Assembly (NCBI RefSeq): GCF_004330295.1 | Contig: NZ_SJOJ01000031.1 | Coordinates: forward strand, 1 to 64,000 | Direction: 5' to 3' | From: Rahnella victoriana | Lineage (GTDB): Bacteria > Pseudomonadota > Gammaproteobacteria > Enterobacterales > Enterobacteriaceae | Length of the DNA: 64,000 bases | Shown: positions 57,296-64,000 of the stretch, one piece after another | How the letters are laid out: each line of letters begins with the position of its first letter | Numbering within the stretch: position 1 is the first letter of the stretch | Translations under genes and position numbers: made by a program | Notes under the pieces: model-generated | Databases searched by the model: none | Told to the model about the DNA's origin: nothing | The model's input: the letters and a program-made list of their open reading frames with translations, nothing else

Positions 57296-58051
57296 TCAGC
57301 TCATTGACAGCAGATTGTTGGCACTCTGTTCATTTTCATCGACGCTGTGGATGACTTTCATCTGCATCTCAAAGCGACGGGCGTTGGCGATCATGTCAAC
57401 CATGGTAGACACCGGGTCCGCGTTACTGCCTTCAAGCGTGCCGGGCATGACGTGAATGGTCGGGTCAGCCTGTAACGCGGCACCCCGCGCCTGCACGGTG
57501 GCCGGGGTTGGCCGGAACATGCCGTCGTCGCCACGGGTGACTTCGTTGTTTGCAGCCTTTACCAGCTTGAGTTTGCCGAGCTGCCCCATGGTGTTGGGAT
57601 CAGCACCGGCTTCAAGTACGGCAATGGTGCCGTCCGCTGAAATCGTGAGCTGAGAGTCCGGCGGAACTTCGATCGGCCCGTTATCCCCCATCACCGGATG
57701 ACCCTGAACGGTCAGCTGGTTAGTGGGGGAAACCTGCATGTCACCGTTACGGGTATAGGCTTCAGAGCCATCAGGCATCTGCACCGCAAGGAAACCGTCC
57801 TGCTGTAACGCCACGTCAAGCGGGCGTCCGGTGTAGTTCAGTTTCCCCTGGGTCATGTCTGCGCCCGGCGTAGACGCGGTGACCAGCGTACGGGTTTGCA
57901 GGCTTTCACCGTCCACCGGCACTGCGCGCATCGCTAAAAGCTGCGAGCGGAAGCCCGGTGTATTGGCGTTGGCCAGGTTACTCGACGTCACCGACTGCTG
58001 AACCAGCGTCTGACTGGCGGCGCCGCCTGCGGTGTAGATAGCGTGATCCAT
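57296..58051 (-). CDS. flgF: Flagellar proximal rod protein FlgF
   Basis: FlgF is a proximal rod subunit. The 251-residue protein starts MDHAIYTAGGAASQTLVQQSVTSSNLANANTPGFRSQ and ends with an axial-family helix (NADPVSTMVDMIANARRFEMQMKVIHSVDE). It lies 34 bases after flgE. Confidence 0.96.
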   Translation of the reverse strand: MDHAIYTAGGAASQTLVQQSVTSSNLANANTPGFRSQLLAMRAVPVDGESLQTRTLVTASTPGADMTQGKLNYTGRPLDVALQQDGFLAVQMPDGSEAYTRNGDMQVSPTNQLTVQGHPVMGDNGPIEVPPDSQLTISADGTIAVLEAGADPNTMGQLGKLKLVKAANNEVTRGDDGMFRPTPATVQARGAALQADPTIHVMPGTLEGSNADPVSTMVDMIANARRFEMQMKVIHSVDENEQSANNLLSMS

Positions 58052-58085
58052 AATGCTGCCCTGTTCTCAGGTGATAAAACGGCTA

Positions 58086-59333
58086 TTAACGCAGGTTAAC
58101 CAGCGTGTTCAGGATGGAGTCCTGAGTTTTGATGGTTTGCGCATTCGACTGATAGTTACGCTGAGCAACAATCATGTTGACCAGTTCAGCACTCAGATCG
58201 ACGTTGGAAGATTCCAACGCGCCGCTGGTCATGGAGGCTAAACCGCCTTCACCTGCAATGCCATTCACAGCCTGACCGGAAGACGCGGTGGCGGACCACA
58301 CGTTATCGCCCTCAGATTTCAAACCTTCAGGGTTGGAGAAGTTACTCAGCACAATTTGTCCCAGTAACTGGGTTTTGTTGTTGGAGTAAGTCCCTGAAAT
58401 GGTGCCGTCATCATTGATGGTGTAACCGGTCATCTGACCTGCGGCATAACCATCCTGAGTCAGGGAACCGATGCTGTCGCTGCCGGTACTCTGCTGGATA
58501 CTGCCGGTGAAGTTCAGCGCCACGGATTGCGGATCCACCGCACCGTTTGTCGCCGTGCTCATTGGCAGGGTCAGAGTCAGCGGAGTGGTCGTCGGGTTGC
58601 CCGCTGCGTCATCGGTGCTGGTCAGTGCGCCACTGGTGCTGAAATTCAGGGTACCGATTTTGGCTGCGGTCGCCGTCGCGTCGCTGCCATCAAGGGAATA
58701 CACATCCCAGGTGTTGGCGGCAGTTTTGGCGAAATACACGCTGTTATCGTGGGAGTTACCCAGTGAGTCATAGGTGGTGATGGTGCTGACGTAGTTGTAG
58801 CTGGTGTCATCGTTCGGGTTGAACGTGGTCGCTGCCGGGATCGCGGTATCAGTAGAGTTCAGGTTAGCCACCATCGTCCCCACGGTGGTCGCGTTGGCGC
58901 TCATCATGGTGGTCGGAATGCTCAGGGCAACAGGCTGTGCGCCCGCCGCGATGGTCGGTGGTGTACCGGTTGCCGGATAACCTGTCACGCTCAGGCCCTG
59001 GGTATTGACCAGATTACGGTTTTCATCCAGAGAGAACTGACCATTACGGGAGTAATACACACCGCCGCTGGCATCGGTCAGACGGAAGAAACCGTTGCCG
59101 CTCAGTGCCACGTCCAGTCCGCGCGAGGTAGACGTCGTGGTACCGTCGTTGAAGTTCTGGGTGACAGCGGCAACTTTAACGCCCATACCGGTCTGGGAAC
59201 CGGCAAACATATCGGCAAAAGAGGCGGTCGCGGTTTTAAACCCAACGGTCGCGGAGTTGGCAATGTTGTTACCAATCACGTCGAGGTTGGTTGATGCCGC
59301 GCTGAGACCGCTGACTGCTTGTGAAAAGCTCAT
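58086..59333 (-). CDS. flgE: Flagellar hook protein FlgE
   Basis: FlgE polymerises into the curved hook. The 415-residue protein starts MSFSQAVSGLSAASTNLDVIGNNIANSATVGFK and ends VDLSAELVNMIVAQRNYQSNAQTIKTQDSILNTLVNLR. The Thr/Ser-rich middle (residues about 130-330) is the variable surface domain. I use the ATG at 59333, five bases after GGAG; upstream codons up to 59456 run into flgD and the repeat and are not flagellar. A palindromic repeat lies between this gene and flgD. Confidence 0.96.
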   Translation of the reverse strand: MSFSQAVSGLSAASTNLDVIGNNIANSATVGFKTATASFADMFAGSQTGMGVKVAAVTQNFNDGTTTSTSRGLDVALSGNGFFRLTDASGGVYYSRNGQFSLDENRNLVNTQGLSVTGYPATGTPPTIAAGAQPVALSIPTTMMSANATTVGTMVANLNSTDTAIPAATTFNPNDDTSYNYVSTITTYDSLGNSHDNSVYFAKTAANTWDVYSLDGSDATATAAKIGTLNFSTSGALTSTDDAAGNPTTTPLTLTLPMSTATNGAVDPQSVALNFTGSIQQSTGSDSIGSLTQDGYAAGQMTGYTINDDGTISGTYSNNKTQLLGQIVLSNFSNPEGLKSEGDNVWSATASSGQAVNGIAGEGGLASMTSGALESSNVDLSAELVNMIVAQRNYQSNAQTIKTQDSILNTLVNLR

Positions 59334-59365
59334 GTTAGCTCCGTTTACTGTGTGAAGTGTTTTCA

Positions 59366-59393
59366 GCTCCTCCCCCTTCGCAGAGGAGGGAGC
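59366..59393. repeat. Single GC-rich palindrome in the flgD-flgE gap (repeat family, partial copy)
   Basis: GCTCCTCCCCCTTCGCAG/AGGAGGGAGC is one half of the composite repeat, here alone. It lies 33 bases upstream of the flgE start and 17 bases after the flgD stop, inside the operon transcript. Confidence 0.8.
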
Positions 59394-59409
59394 GGTCTGA
59401 GTTATTCGC

Positions 59410-60111
59410 TTACAAAATCTGGCGTACGGAATCCACGGTAGCGGTTCCACGTACACCCAGATCCAACGCGGTATTACCGGATGAATCTGTGGTCACACCG
59501 TTGACCAGTGCATAGTTCAGCGGTGTTGCCACCATTTGCTGACCATTGTTCAGGGCATTGATGCTGAAGGTATAGCTGCCGTCCGGTGCTTTGGTGCCAT
59601 CATCCTGTGTGCCATCCCAGGTGTAGCTGTGAACCCCGGCAGTCTGGGATCCCAGAGTGATGGTTTTCACGACTTTACCGGTGGAGTCACTGACAGTGGC
59701 GGTGGTGGTATCGGACGCGGTTTCCAGTTCGAAACCAAAAGGTGTGGTGCTGACGGTGCCGTCGGTATCACTGCCGACCAGGATCGCACTGCCGGATACC
59801 ATGACACCGTGGCCGATCAGCGAACTGGCCTGCACGGAAGTCCCGCTGGAGATTTGTCCGGAGATGCTGCCCAGTGTGGTATTGAGTTTTTCAATCCCGC
59901 TCACGGTGCTGATTTGCGCCAGCTGACTGGTCAGCTCGCTGTTATCCATCGGATTGGTCGGATCCTGGTTTTTCAGCTGCGCCACCAGCAGGGTCAGGAA
60001 ACTGCTGGATAAGTCTTCTGCCGAACTGGTGCCGGTGGTCGATGTGCTGGAACTGGTACTGGATATCGTCGTGTTATCAGTGGTGTCATTAATCGACGTC
60101 GTAATTGCCAT
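59410..60111 (-). CDS. flgD: Flagellar hook-cap assembly protein FlgD
   Basis: FlgD caps the growing hook and is discarded when the hook is complete. The 233-residue protein has the conserved SSFLTLLVAQLKNQDPTNPMDNSELTSQLAQIST (residues about 36-70), a beta-rich central region, and the FlgD Ig-like segment VHSYTWDGTQDDGTKAPDGSYTFSI near 160. It lies 11 bases after flgC. Confidence 0.95.
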   Translation of the reverse strand: MAITTSINDTTDNTTISSTSSSTSTTGTSSAEDLSSSFLTLLVAQLKNQDPTNPMDNSELTSQLAQISTVSGIEKLNTTLGSISGQISSGTSVQASSLIGHGVMVSGSAILVGSDTDGTVSTTPFGFELETASDTTTATVSDSTGKVVKTITLGSQTAGVHSYTWDGTQDDGTKAPDGSYTFSINALNNGQQMVATPLNYALVNGVTTDSSGNTALDLGVRGTATVDSVRQIL

Positions 60112-60122
60112 GGTTCGCTCCG

Positions 60123-60527
60123 CTATTGCCCCAGAGTGAGAGTTTTCATCATCAACGACTTGGTGGTGTTAAGCACTTCGACGTTGGCCTGATAACTGCG
60201 GGAAGCGGAGATGGTATTCACCATTTCGCTGACCACATCTACGTTTGGCATCTGTACATAACCTTTCGCATCCGCCATCGGATTGCCCGGCTCGTACACC
60301 ATGCGCATCGGCGCCGGGTCATCAACCACTTGCGCCACTTTCACGCCGCCCGTTTCCTGTCCGGGTGCCGCATCCACCTGGAAGACAACCTGCTTCGCTT
60401 TGTAGGGTTTACCGTCAGGGCCGGTCACGCTGTCGGCGTTGGCCATGTTACTGGCGCTGACGTTCAGACGCTGAGACTGCGCGGCAAGCGCAGAACCGGC
60501 GATATCAAAAATACCGAGCATCGACAT
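60123..60527 (-). CDS. flgC: Flagellar proximal rod protein FlgC
   Basis: FlgC is a proximal rod subunit. The 134-residue length is exact. It starts [33 protein letters not shown] and ends [39 protein letters not shown]. It follows flgB by five bases. Confidence 0.97.
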   Translation of the reverse strand: MSMLGIFDIAGSALAAQSQRLNVSASNMANADSVTGPDGKPYKAKQVVFQVDAAPGQETGGVKVAQVVDDPAPMRMVYEPGNPMADAKGYVQMPNVDVVSEMVNTISASRSYQANVEVLNTTKSLMMKTLTLGQ

Positions 60528-60532
60528 ATGAA

Positions 60533-60943
60533 TTATCCTTGCAGCACCGACATCATCCCTTTAATTTGCCCGCCGAGAACGGTCAAATCGGTCTGATAGC
60601 GCACGCTGTTATCCGCAAAGTTGGTACGTTCACGGTCCATGTCTACCGTGTTGCCGTCTGCTGACGGCTGGTCAGGGATCCGGTACATCAGATCCATATC
60701 AGCGGGCTGAACGTTCGAGGCCGCGATATGACGATCGGAGGTCAGCGATAACGACATGCCGCTGCCGCTGGCACGCCCCTGCTCCATCACTTTCTGTAAC
60801 TGACTGGCGAAATCGATATCGCGGGCCTGATACCCCGGGGTATCCGCGTTCGCAATATTGGCTGAAAGTATTTCTTGCCGCTGGGCGCGCAGGTTGAGCG
60901 CTTCCTGTTGGAACTGTAGTGCGGCGTTCAATTTGTCGAGCAT
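60533..60943 (-). CDS. flgB: Flagellar proximal rod protein FlgB
   Basis: FlgB is the first proximal rod subunit and first gene of the operon flgBCDEFGHIJ(KL). The 136-residue protein contains [33 protein letters not shown] near residue 12 and ends [23 protein letters not shown]. It is divergent from flgA across 164 bases that should contain FlhDC-dependent class 2 promoters; I cannot place the FlhDC boxes exactly. Confidence 0.96.
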   Translation of the reverse strand: MLDKLNAALQFQQEALNLRAQRQEILSANIANADTPGYQARDIDFASQLQKVMEQGRASGSGMSLSLTSDRHIAASNVQPADMDLMYRIPDQPSADGNTVDMDRERTNFADNSVRYQTDLTVLGGQIKGMMSVLQG

Positions 60944-61107
60944 GCGCCCTCCGCAAAGTGAGATTTTGGAGTCGACAGCATAAATGCGAGTGTCAACTAC
61001 CTATCGTCTGAATAAGCATAAAATCGGGCGCTATTTGTCCCTTTAGGAATTGCGAAGTGAGCGTAGACTTGTCGCCAGTAGTAGGTTGGCACAAAGGTAA
61101 ATTGCGT

Positions 61108-61833
61108 ATGAACAGGCAGACAATCCGTCGTTTAGGCATCACGCTGGGCTGCATCATGATCGGTGCGACGTCCGGCGGCATGAGCTATGCGCAGACAACG
61201 CAGGTCAAAAGCGTGCCTGCTTCATCCAATAGCGATACACTGCTGTCCTCGCAAATTCAGCAGTTCTTCCGCCAGCAATATGCGGAAAGTGGTATGCAGG
61301 TCACGGTGGTGGTCAACACCCCGAGCGCCCGTCAGCCACAATGTTTATCGCCGCAATTTATGCTCTCTCCGAACAGTCGCACCTGGGGCAATGTCTCGGT
61401 GGCGGTGAACTGTAACGGGCGTAAAAGCTATGTGCAGACCAAAGTACAGGTGAGCGGCACCTATTGGGTGGCCGCGAAAAATGTGCCTGCCGGATCGCAT
61501 CTGGCGCAAACAGACATGCAACAAAAAACCGGGCGTCTGGATTTGTTACCGCCTAAAGCGGTGCTGGACAGTAAGCTGGCCGTTAACGGCATCACGCTGC
61601 GCAATATCAGCATCGGGCAGCCTTTGACGCTTTCCATGCTGCGCCGTCCGTGGATGGTTCACGCGGGGCAGGATGTTCAGGTTCAGGCAACAGGCAGTGG
61701 TTTCAATGTATCGAGTGCCGGTAAGGCGATGAACAATGCTGCCGCGAATGAATCCGTGAGGATCAGAATGCCGTCAGGCGTGATTGTCAACGGAACGGTA
61801 GGCTCGGATGGGTCTGTGACGGTGGAAATTTAA
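61108..61833 (+). CDS. flgA: Flagellar P-ring assembly chaperone FlgA
   Basis: FlgA is a periplasmic chaperone for P-ring assembly. The 241-residue precursor has a signal sequence (basic start, hydrophobic GITLGCIMIGATSGGMSYA). The C-terminal SAF/ChapFlgA domain includes YWVAAKNVPAGSHLAQTDMQQ near residue 127, PLTLSMLRRPWMVHAGQDVQVQATGSGFNVSSAGKAMNNA near 175, and GVIVNGTVGSDGSVTVEI at the end. I use the ATG at 61108; an upstream frame from 61057 lies in the flgB/flgA promoter region. It is a little longer than E. coli FlgA. Confidence 0.93.
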   Translation: MNRQTIRRLGITLGCIMIGATSGGMSYAQTTQVKSVPASSNSDTLLSSQIQQFFRQQYAESGMQVTVVVNTPSARQPQCLSPQFMLSPNSRTWGNVSVAVNCNGRKSYVQTKVQVSGTYWVAAKNVPAGSHLAQTDMQQKTGRLDLLPPKAVLDSKLAVNGITLRNISIGQPLTLSMLRRPWMVHAGQDVQVQATGSGFNVSSAGKAMNNAAANESVRIRMPSGVIVNGTVGSDGSVTVEI

Positions 61834-61878
61834 TCCGGTATTGCAGCGGGGTTTTGTAGAAAAAGCTGCAATAAAGGC

Positions 61879-61905
61879 TAAAGTTATTTCGCCACATGTC
61901 GATAA
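61879..61905 (+). promoter_or_regulatory. Sigma-28 (FliA) class 3 promoter of flgMN
   Basis: TAAAGTTA, 11 bases, then GTCGATAA. Each element differs from the FliA consensus TAAAGTTT-N11-GCCGATAA by one base. It lies about 90 bases before flgM, so the anti-sigma-28 gene is under sigma-28 itself, as in Salmonella. Confidence 0.88.
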
Positions 61906-61995
61906 CAAACGTATCAGAGTCGTCCCACGACGGCATTTTTAGGGTTTTCGTGACATTTTTCAAAACCCTGAGTCCCCATACTGGAGAAGAAATTT

Positions 61996-62298
61996 ATGGC
62001 TATCGATCGTACTCAAGGTGTTTCACCTTTAACTCCGATCCAGCAACGCGACACGTCTGAAGCTTCAGTACAGAACGCGCGTAAAGAAGACACTGTTTCT
62101 GGCACCACCACCAGCGGTACGGCGGTGACCCTGAGTTCAGCACAAACGTCGCTGACCCAGTCAAGTGCGCAGGATATCAACACGGCACGTGTCGACGAAC
62201 TGAAACAAGCTATCCGTGACGGCAAACTGACCATGGATACCGGCAAAATTGCCGACGCTTTGTTGCAGGACACGCAGGATTATCTCAAAGGTTTTTAA
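61996..62298 (+). CDS. flgM: Anti-sigma-28 factor FlgM
   Basis: FlgM holds sigma-28 inactive until it is exported through a finished hook. The 100-residue protein is disordered-looking in its N-terminal half (MAIDRTQGVSPLTPIQQRD) and has the sigma-binding helices in VDELKQAIRDGKLTMDTGKIADALLQDTQDYL (residues about 67-98). GGAG sits before the ATG. flgN follows after 49 bases. Confidence 0.95.
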   Translation: MAIDRTQGVSPLTPIQQRDTSEASVQNARKEDTVSGTTTSGTAVTLSSAQTSLTQSSAQDINTARVDELKQAIRDGKLTMDTGKIADALLQDTQDYLKGF

Positions 62299-62347
62299 AC
62301 TGAAGATCTCAGTGTAAAGACAAAAAGTTGGAAGGTAATAAGGCCCG

Positions 62348-62785
62348 ATGAAGAACTTTATCAAGACCATGACTACCTTGGTTGAAACGTTGCAGGCGCT
62401 GGATCAAGTGATTAATCACGAACAAACGATACTGTGCTCAGGCCGCGTTAATGGTGCAGCCTTGCAACATATCACCGAGCAGAAAAGCTCATTGTTAGCC
62501 ACGGTAGACTATCTTGATAAACAGCGTCGTCAGCATGACGAACGCCTCAGACAATCCGCACCCTATTCCCGCCAGCCGGAAATCGCCGCGATGTGGAAGG
62601 ATGTGGTGCAACTGACCACCAGACTGAGTCAGATTAACCGTCATAACGGCATGTTATTGGGTAAACAAATCGCCTATAACACTGAGGCGCTGGCGATCCT
62701 CAACGCCAGTCAGACGCAGAAATTCTACGGACCGAACGGGCAGGAAACCGTATCGGGGCAAACCGTCAGGAAGATCTCCGTTTAA
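62348..62785 (+). CDS. flgN: Flagellar export chaperone FlgN
   Basis: FlgN is the cytoplasmic export chaperone for FlgK and FlgL. The 145-residue helical protein has MTTLVETLQALDQVINHEQTIL near the start and a C-terminal NRHNGMLLGKQIAYNTEALAILN (residues about 98-120), which binds the cargo in homologues. It is the last gene of the flgAMN side. Confidence 0.93.
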   Translation: MKNFIKTMTTLVETLQALDQVINHEQTILCSGRVNGAALQHITEQKSSLLATVDYLDKQRRQHDERLRQSAPYSRQPEIAAMWKDVVQLTTRLSQINRHNGMLLGKQIAYNTEALAILNASQTQKFYGPNGQETVSGQTVRKISV

Positions 62786-62793
62786 CGCCGAAC

Positions 62794-62813
62794 GAGGGGA
62801 AAGTTTTCCCCTC
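62794..62813 (+). other. Hairpin after flgN
   Basis: GAGGGGAAA and TTTCCCCTC form a near-continuous palindrome eight bases after the flgN stop. No T tract follows, so I call it a possible terminator only. Confidence 0.45.
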
Positions 62814-62850
62814 AGCACTTCTCCCGTTCGCCAATTCATATCCACGATAT

Positions 62851-63171
62851 CTATACCAGCCCCGCCAGTTGCTCTAATGTCGCCGGATCCTTTTCGACCA
62901 GTTTTATCAGCAAAATGGCCTGCCGGTTAGGTTTCGCTCTGCCCTGTTCCCAGTTCTGATAGGTTGTCAGAGCGGTTTGCAGGTAATAGGCGAAAACTGC
63001 CTGAGAGATATTCAGGTTCTCCCGAATCTCTTTTAACTCAACCGCGCTCAATCTCACTTCACGACCGACAGTTCTTTCCACCGTTTTAAGCGTACGCTTA
63101 CCCTGACCAGCCTCACCCCATGCATTCAGGCCATCAGCAATCTCAGCAAACAGATCCCTTTTCATTGTCAT
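62851..63171 (-). CDS. Antitoxin of a RelE-type module (NadS-like, HTH)
   Basis: The 106-residue protein resembles NadS-family antitoxins: MKRDLFAEIADGLNAWGEAGQGK at the start and a Cro/C1-type helix-turn-helix in the second half (LKEIRENLNISQAVFAYYLQ, then YQNWEQGRAKPNRQAILLIKLVE). It should bind and neutralise the toxin encoded just upstream and repress the operon. The start overlaps the toxin stop as ATGA at 63171; a second in-frame ATG six bases on (MKR) is an alternative. The toxin-first order is that of HigBA-like modules. Confidence 0.88.
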   Translation of the reverse strand: MTMKRDLFAEIADGLNAWGEAGQGKRTLKTVERTVGREVRLSAVELKEIRENLNISQAVFAYYLQTALTTYQNWEQGRAKPNRQAILLIKLVEKDPATLEQLAGLV

Positions 63172-63506
63172 TCTTGTTTCGCCTTATGCTGTTTCAACAG
63201 CAGTCCTAACATCTTCTTTTGCGCGAAGGTCAGGTCATCCATTTCGCCTTTTCCGTACACCGTAATGAGAAGAAAATGCGCCTTTGCGACCCACCAGTAA
63301 TAAATAATCCTTGTACCACCACGCTTACCCTTATTTCTCTGACGATCAGGAAAACGGAGTTTGCGTAACCCCCCGGTATGCATAATCACATCTCCACAGG
63401 TAGGGAAAAGCAATAACGCATTCTGGAGGATCCCGTACTCATCGTCCGTCAGATACGCAGACCAATGTGCTTCAAAAACGGGTAATTCTACAAATACAGC
63501 TTTCAT
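63168..63506 (-). CDS. RelE/ParE-family toxin (HigB2-like)
   Basis: The 112-residue protein resembles RelE-fold toxins of the HigB2 type, which cleave mRNA on the ribosome: VFVELPVFEAHWSAYLTDDEYG near the start, then GLRKLRFPDRQRNKGKRGGTRIIYYWW (residues about 46-72) with the basic residues of the active face, and LLITVYGKGEMDDLT near 78. It is the first gene of the pair and overlaps the antitoxin by four bases. Gene content around it is otherwise core, so it is a small accessory insert after flgN. Confidence 0.88.
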   Translation of the reverse strand: MKAVFVELPVFEAHWSAYLTDDEYGILQNALLLFPTCGDVIMHTGGLRKLRFPDRQRNKGKRGGTRIIYYWWVAKAHFLLITVYGKGEMDDLTFAQKKMLGLLLKQHKAKQE

Positions 63507-63682
63507 CCATGCCCCTGAGATTCCCTATACTCTGATAAAACTATCCCCATGTAAAGGATAGTTAGACGATTCAAATTACTACACGCGCAACATTAACGGA
63601 ATGATGACAGACTGCTAAGAGGGAATAACCTGGCATGGGAGACGGCTTCCAGAAGGTTTTTAGGGATTGCAGGGATTGCATT

Positions 63683-63710
63683 AAAAAACCGCACATGGCG
63701 GTTTTTTATT
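63683..63710. terminator. Bidirectional terminator before the right-edge gene
   Basis: AAAAAACCGC and GCGGTTTTTT pair around ACATG. It lies ten bases after the stop of the minus-strand gene at the right edge. Confidence 0.9.
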
Positions 63711-63720
63711 ATCTGAGGTT

Positions 63721-64000
63721 TTATCTCTGTATTTCAAATGTCACCTGATCTACACCACTCGCCATATTGAGGAATCGCCCGCTGTAACTCACTGTTACGC
63801 GATTTTTATCATCAATATGAATATCATTTATAGAACCCATTCCCGATATTAATGGCTCAAGCTCACTGAGTTGCTTTGCTATTTGCGGGTCACTGCCCTT
63901 TATTTGCGGCCCAATGTAATAACGATGTGTGATCGGCACTGTTGCACCGCCTGTATTGCGCTCCGTCATGTAAAGCCAGTGATCACTGTTTAACTGAGAT
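63721..64000 (-). CDS. Hypothetical protein, C-terminal part (runs off the window)
   Basis: Only the C-terminal part is visible. The frame is open from the right edge, with upstream codons reading SQLNSDHWLY before an internal Met at 63969, so the true start lies outside. The visible part (about 92 residues) is soluble-looking, with THRYYIGPQIKGSDPQ near the middle and DIHIDDKNRVTVSYSG near the end. I do not recognise a family. Confidence 0.6.
   Translation of the reverse strand, partial: SQLNSDHWLYMTERNTGGATVPITHRYYIGPQIKGSDPQIAKQLSELEPLISGMGSINDIHIDDKNRVTVSYSGRFLNMASGVDQVTFEIQR

Overview
The window is chromosomal DNA of a motile enterobacterium. Nearly every gene has a close Escherichia coli counterpart, and several blocks keep the E. 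coli order (rlmC-ybjO-potIHGF-ybjN-rimK-nfsA-grxA-ybjM-ybjL-rybB; xylAB/xylFGHR; lsrACDBFG/lsrRK; flgNMA/flgBCDEFGHIJKL). Two ERIC repeats support Enterobacterales. The blocks are arranged differently from E. coli, and plant-associated sugar genes are present, so my best guess is Rahnella or another member of Yersiniaceae. That placement is inference. I see no tRNA, rRNA, CRISPR array, prophage or intact insertion sequence.

Layout. 1-1182: end of a flagellar export operon (fliQ, fliR), preceded by a GC-rich palindromic repeat. 1192-9941: minus-strand block with the rRNA methyltransferase gene rlmC, ybjO, the putrescine ABC transporter potFGHI, ybjN, rimK and nfsA. 10227-13136: grxA, ybjM, the transporter gene ybjL and the sigma-E-dependent small RNA RybB. 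13169-18014: a bleomycin-binding-like protein, an OmpC/OmpF-type porin, a small unknown gene fused by ATGA overlap to a decayed acetyltransferase, ybjG behind a PmrA-type box, and dacC. 18325-24455: glpM, a HAD protein with altered catalytic residues, a LysR regulator divergent from a peptidase/transporter pair, and the sugar dehydrogenase gene yliI.

24757-39885 is a xylose/xyloside region. It holds an orphan sugar-binding protein, the xyloside importer YicJ, the alpha-xylosidase YicI, an unusual secreted DUF1996-plus-CBM96 protein, xylR, the ABC transporter xylFGH, and xylAB. Imported xylosides would be split to xylose by YicI; XylFGH imports free xylose; XylA and XylB make xylulose 5-phosphate. 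40073-48818 is a complete autoinducer-2 system: LsrACDB imports AI-2, LsrK phosphorylates it, LsrR senses the phosphorylated form, and LsrF and LsrG degrade it. 49363-50455 is the yohJK (LrgA/LrgB-like) pair.

50784-62785 is the flagellar rod/hook/ring cluster flgBCDEFGHIJKL, with flgA, flgM and flgN on the other strand. Two sigma-28 promoters match the consensus well, before flgK and before flgM. The window ends with a RelE-type toxin/antitoxin pair and the C-terminal part of an unknown gene that runs off the right edge. A GC-rich palindromic repeat family occurs at least five times, twice inside flagellar operons.
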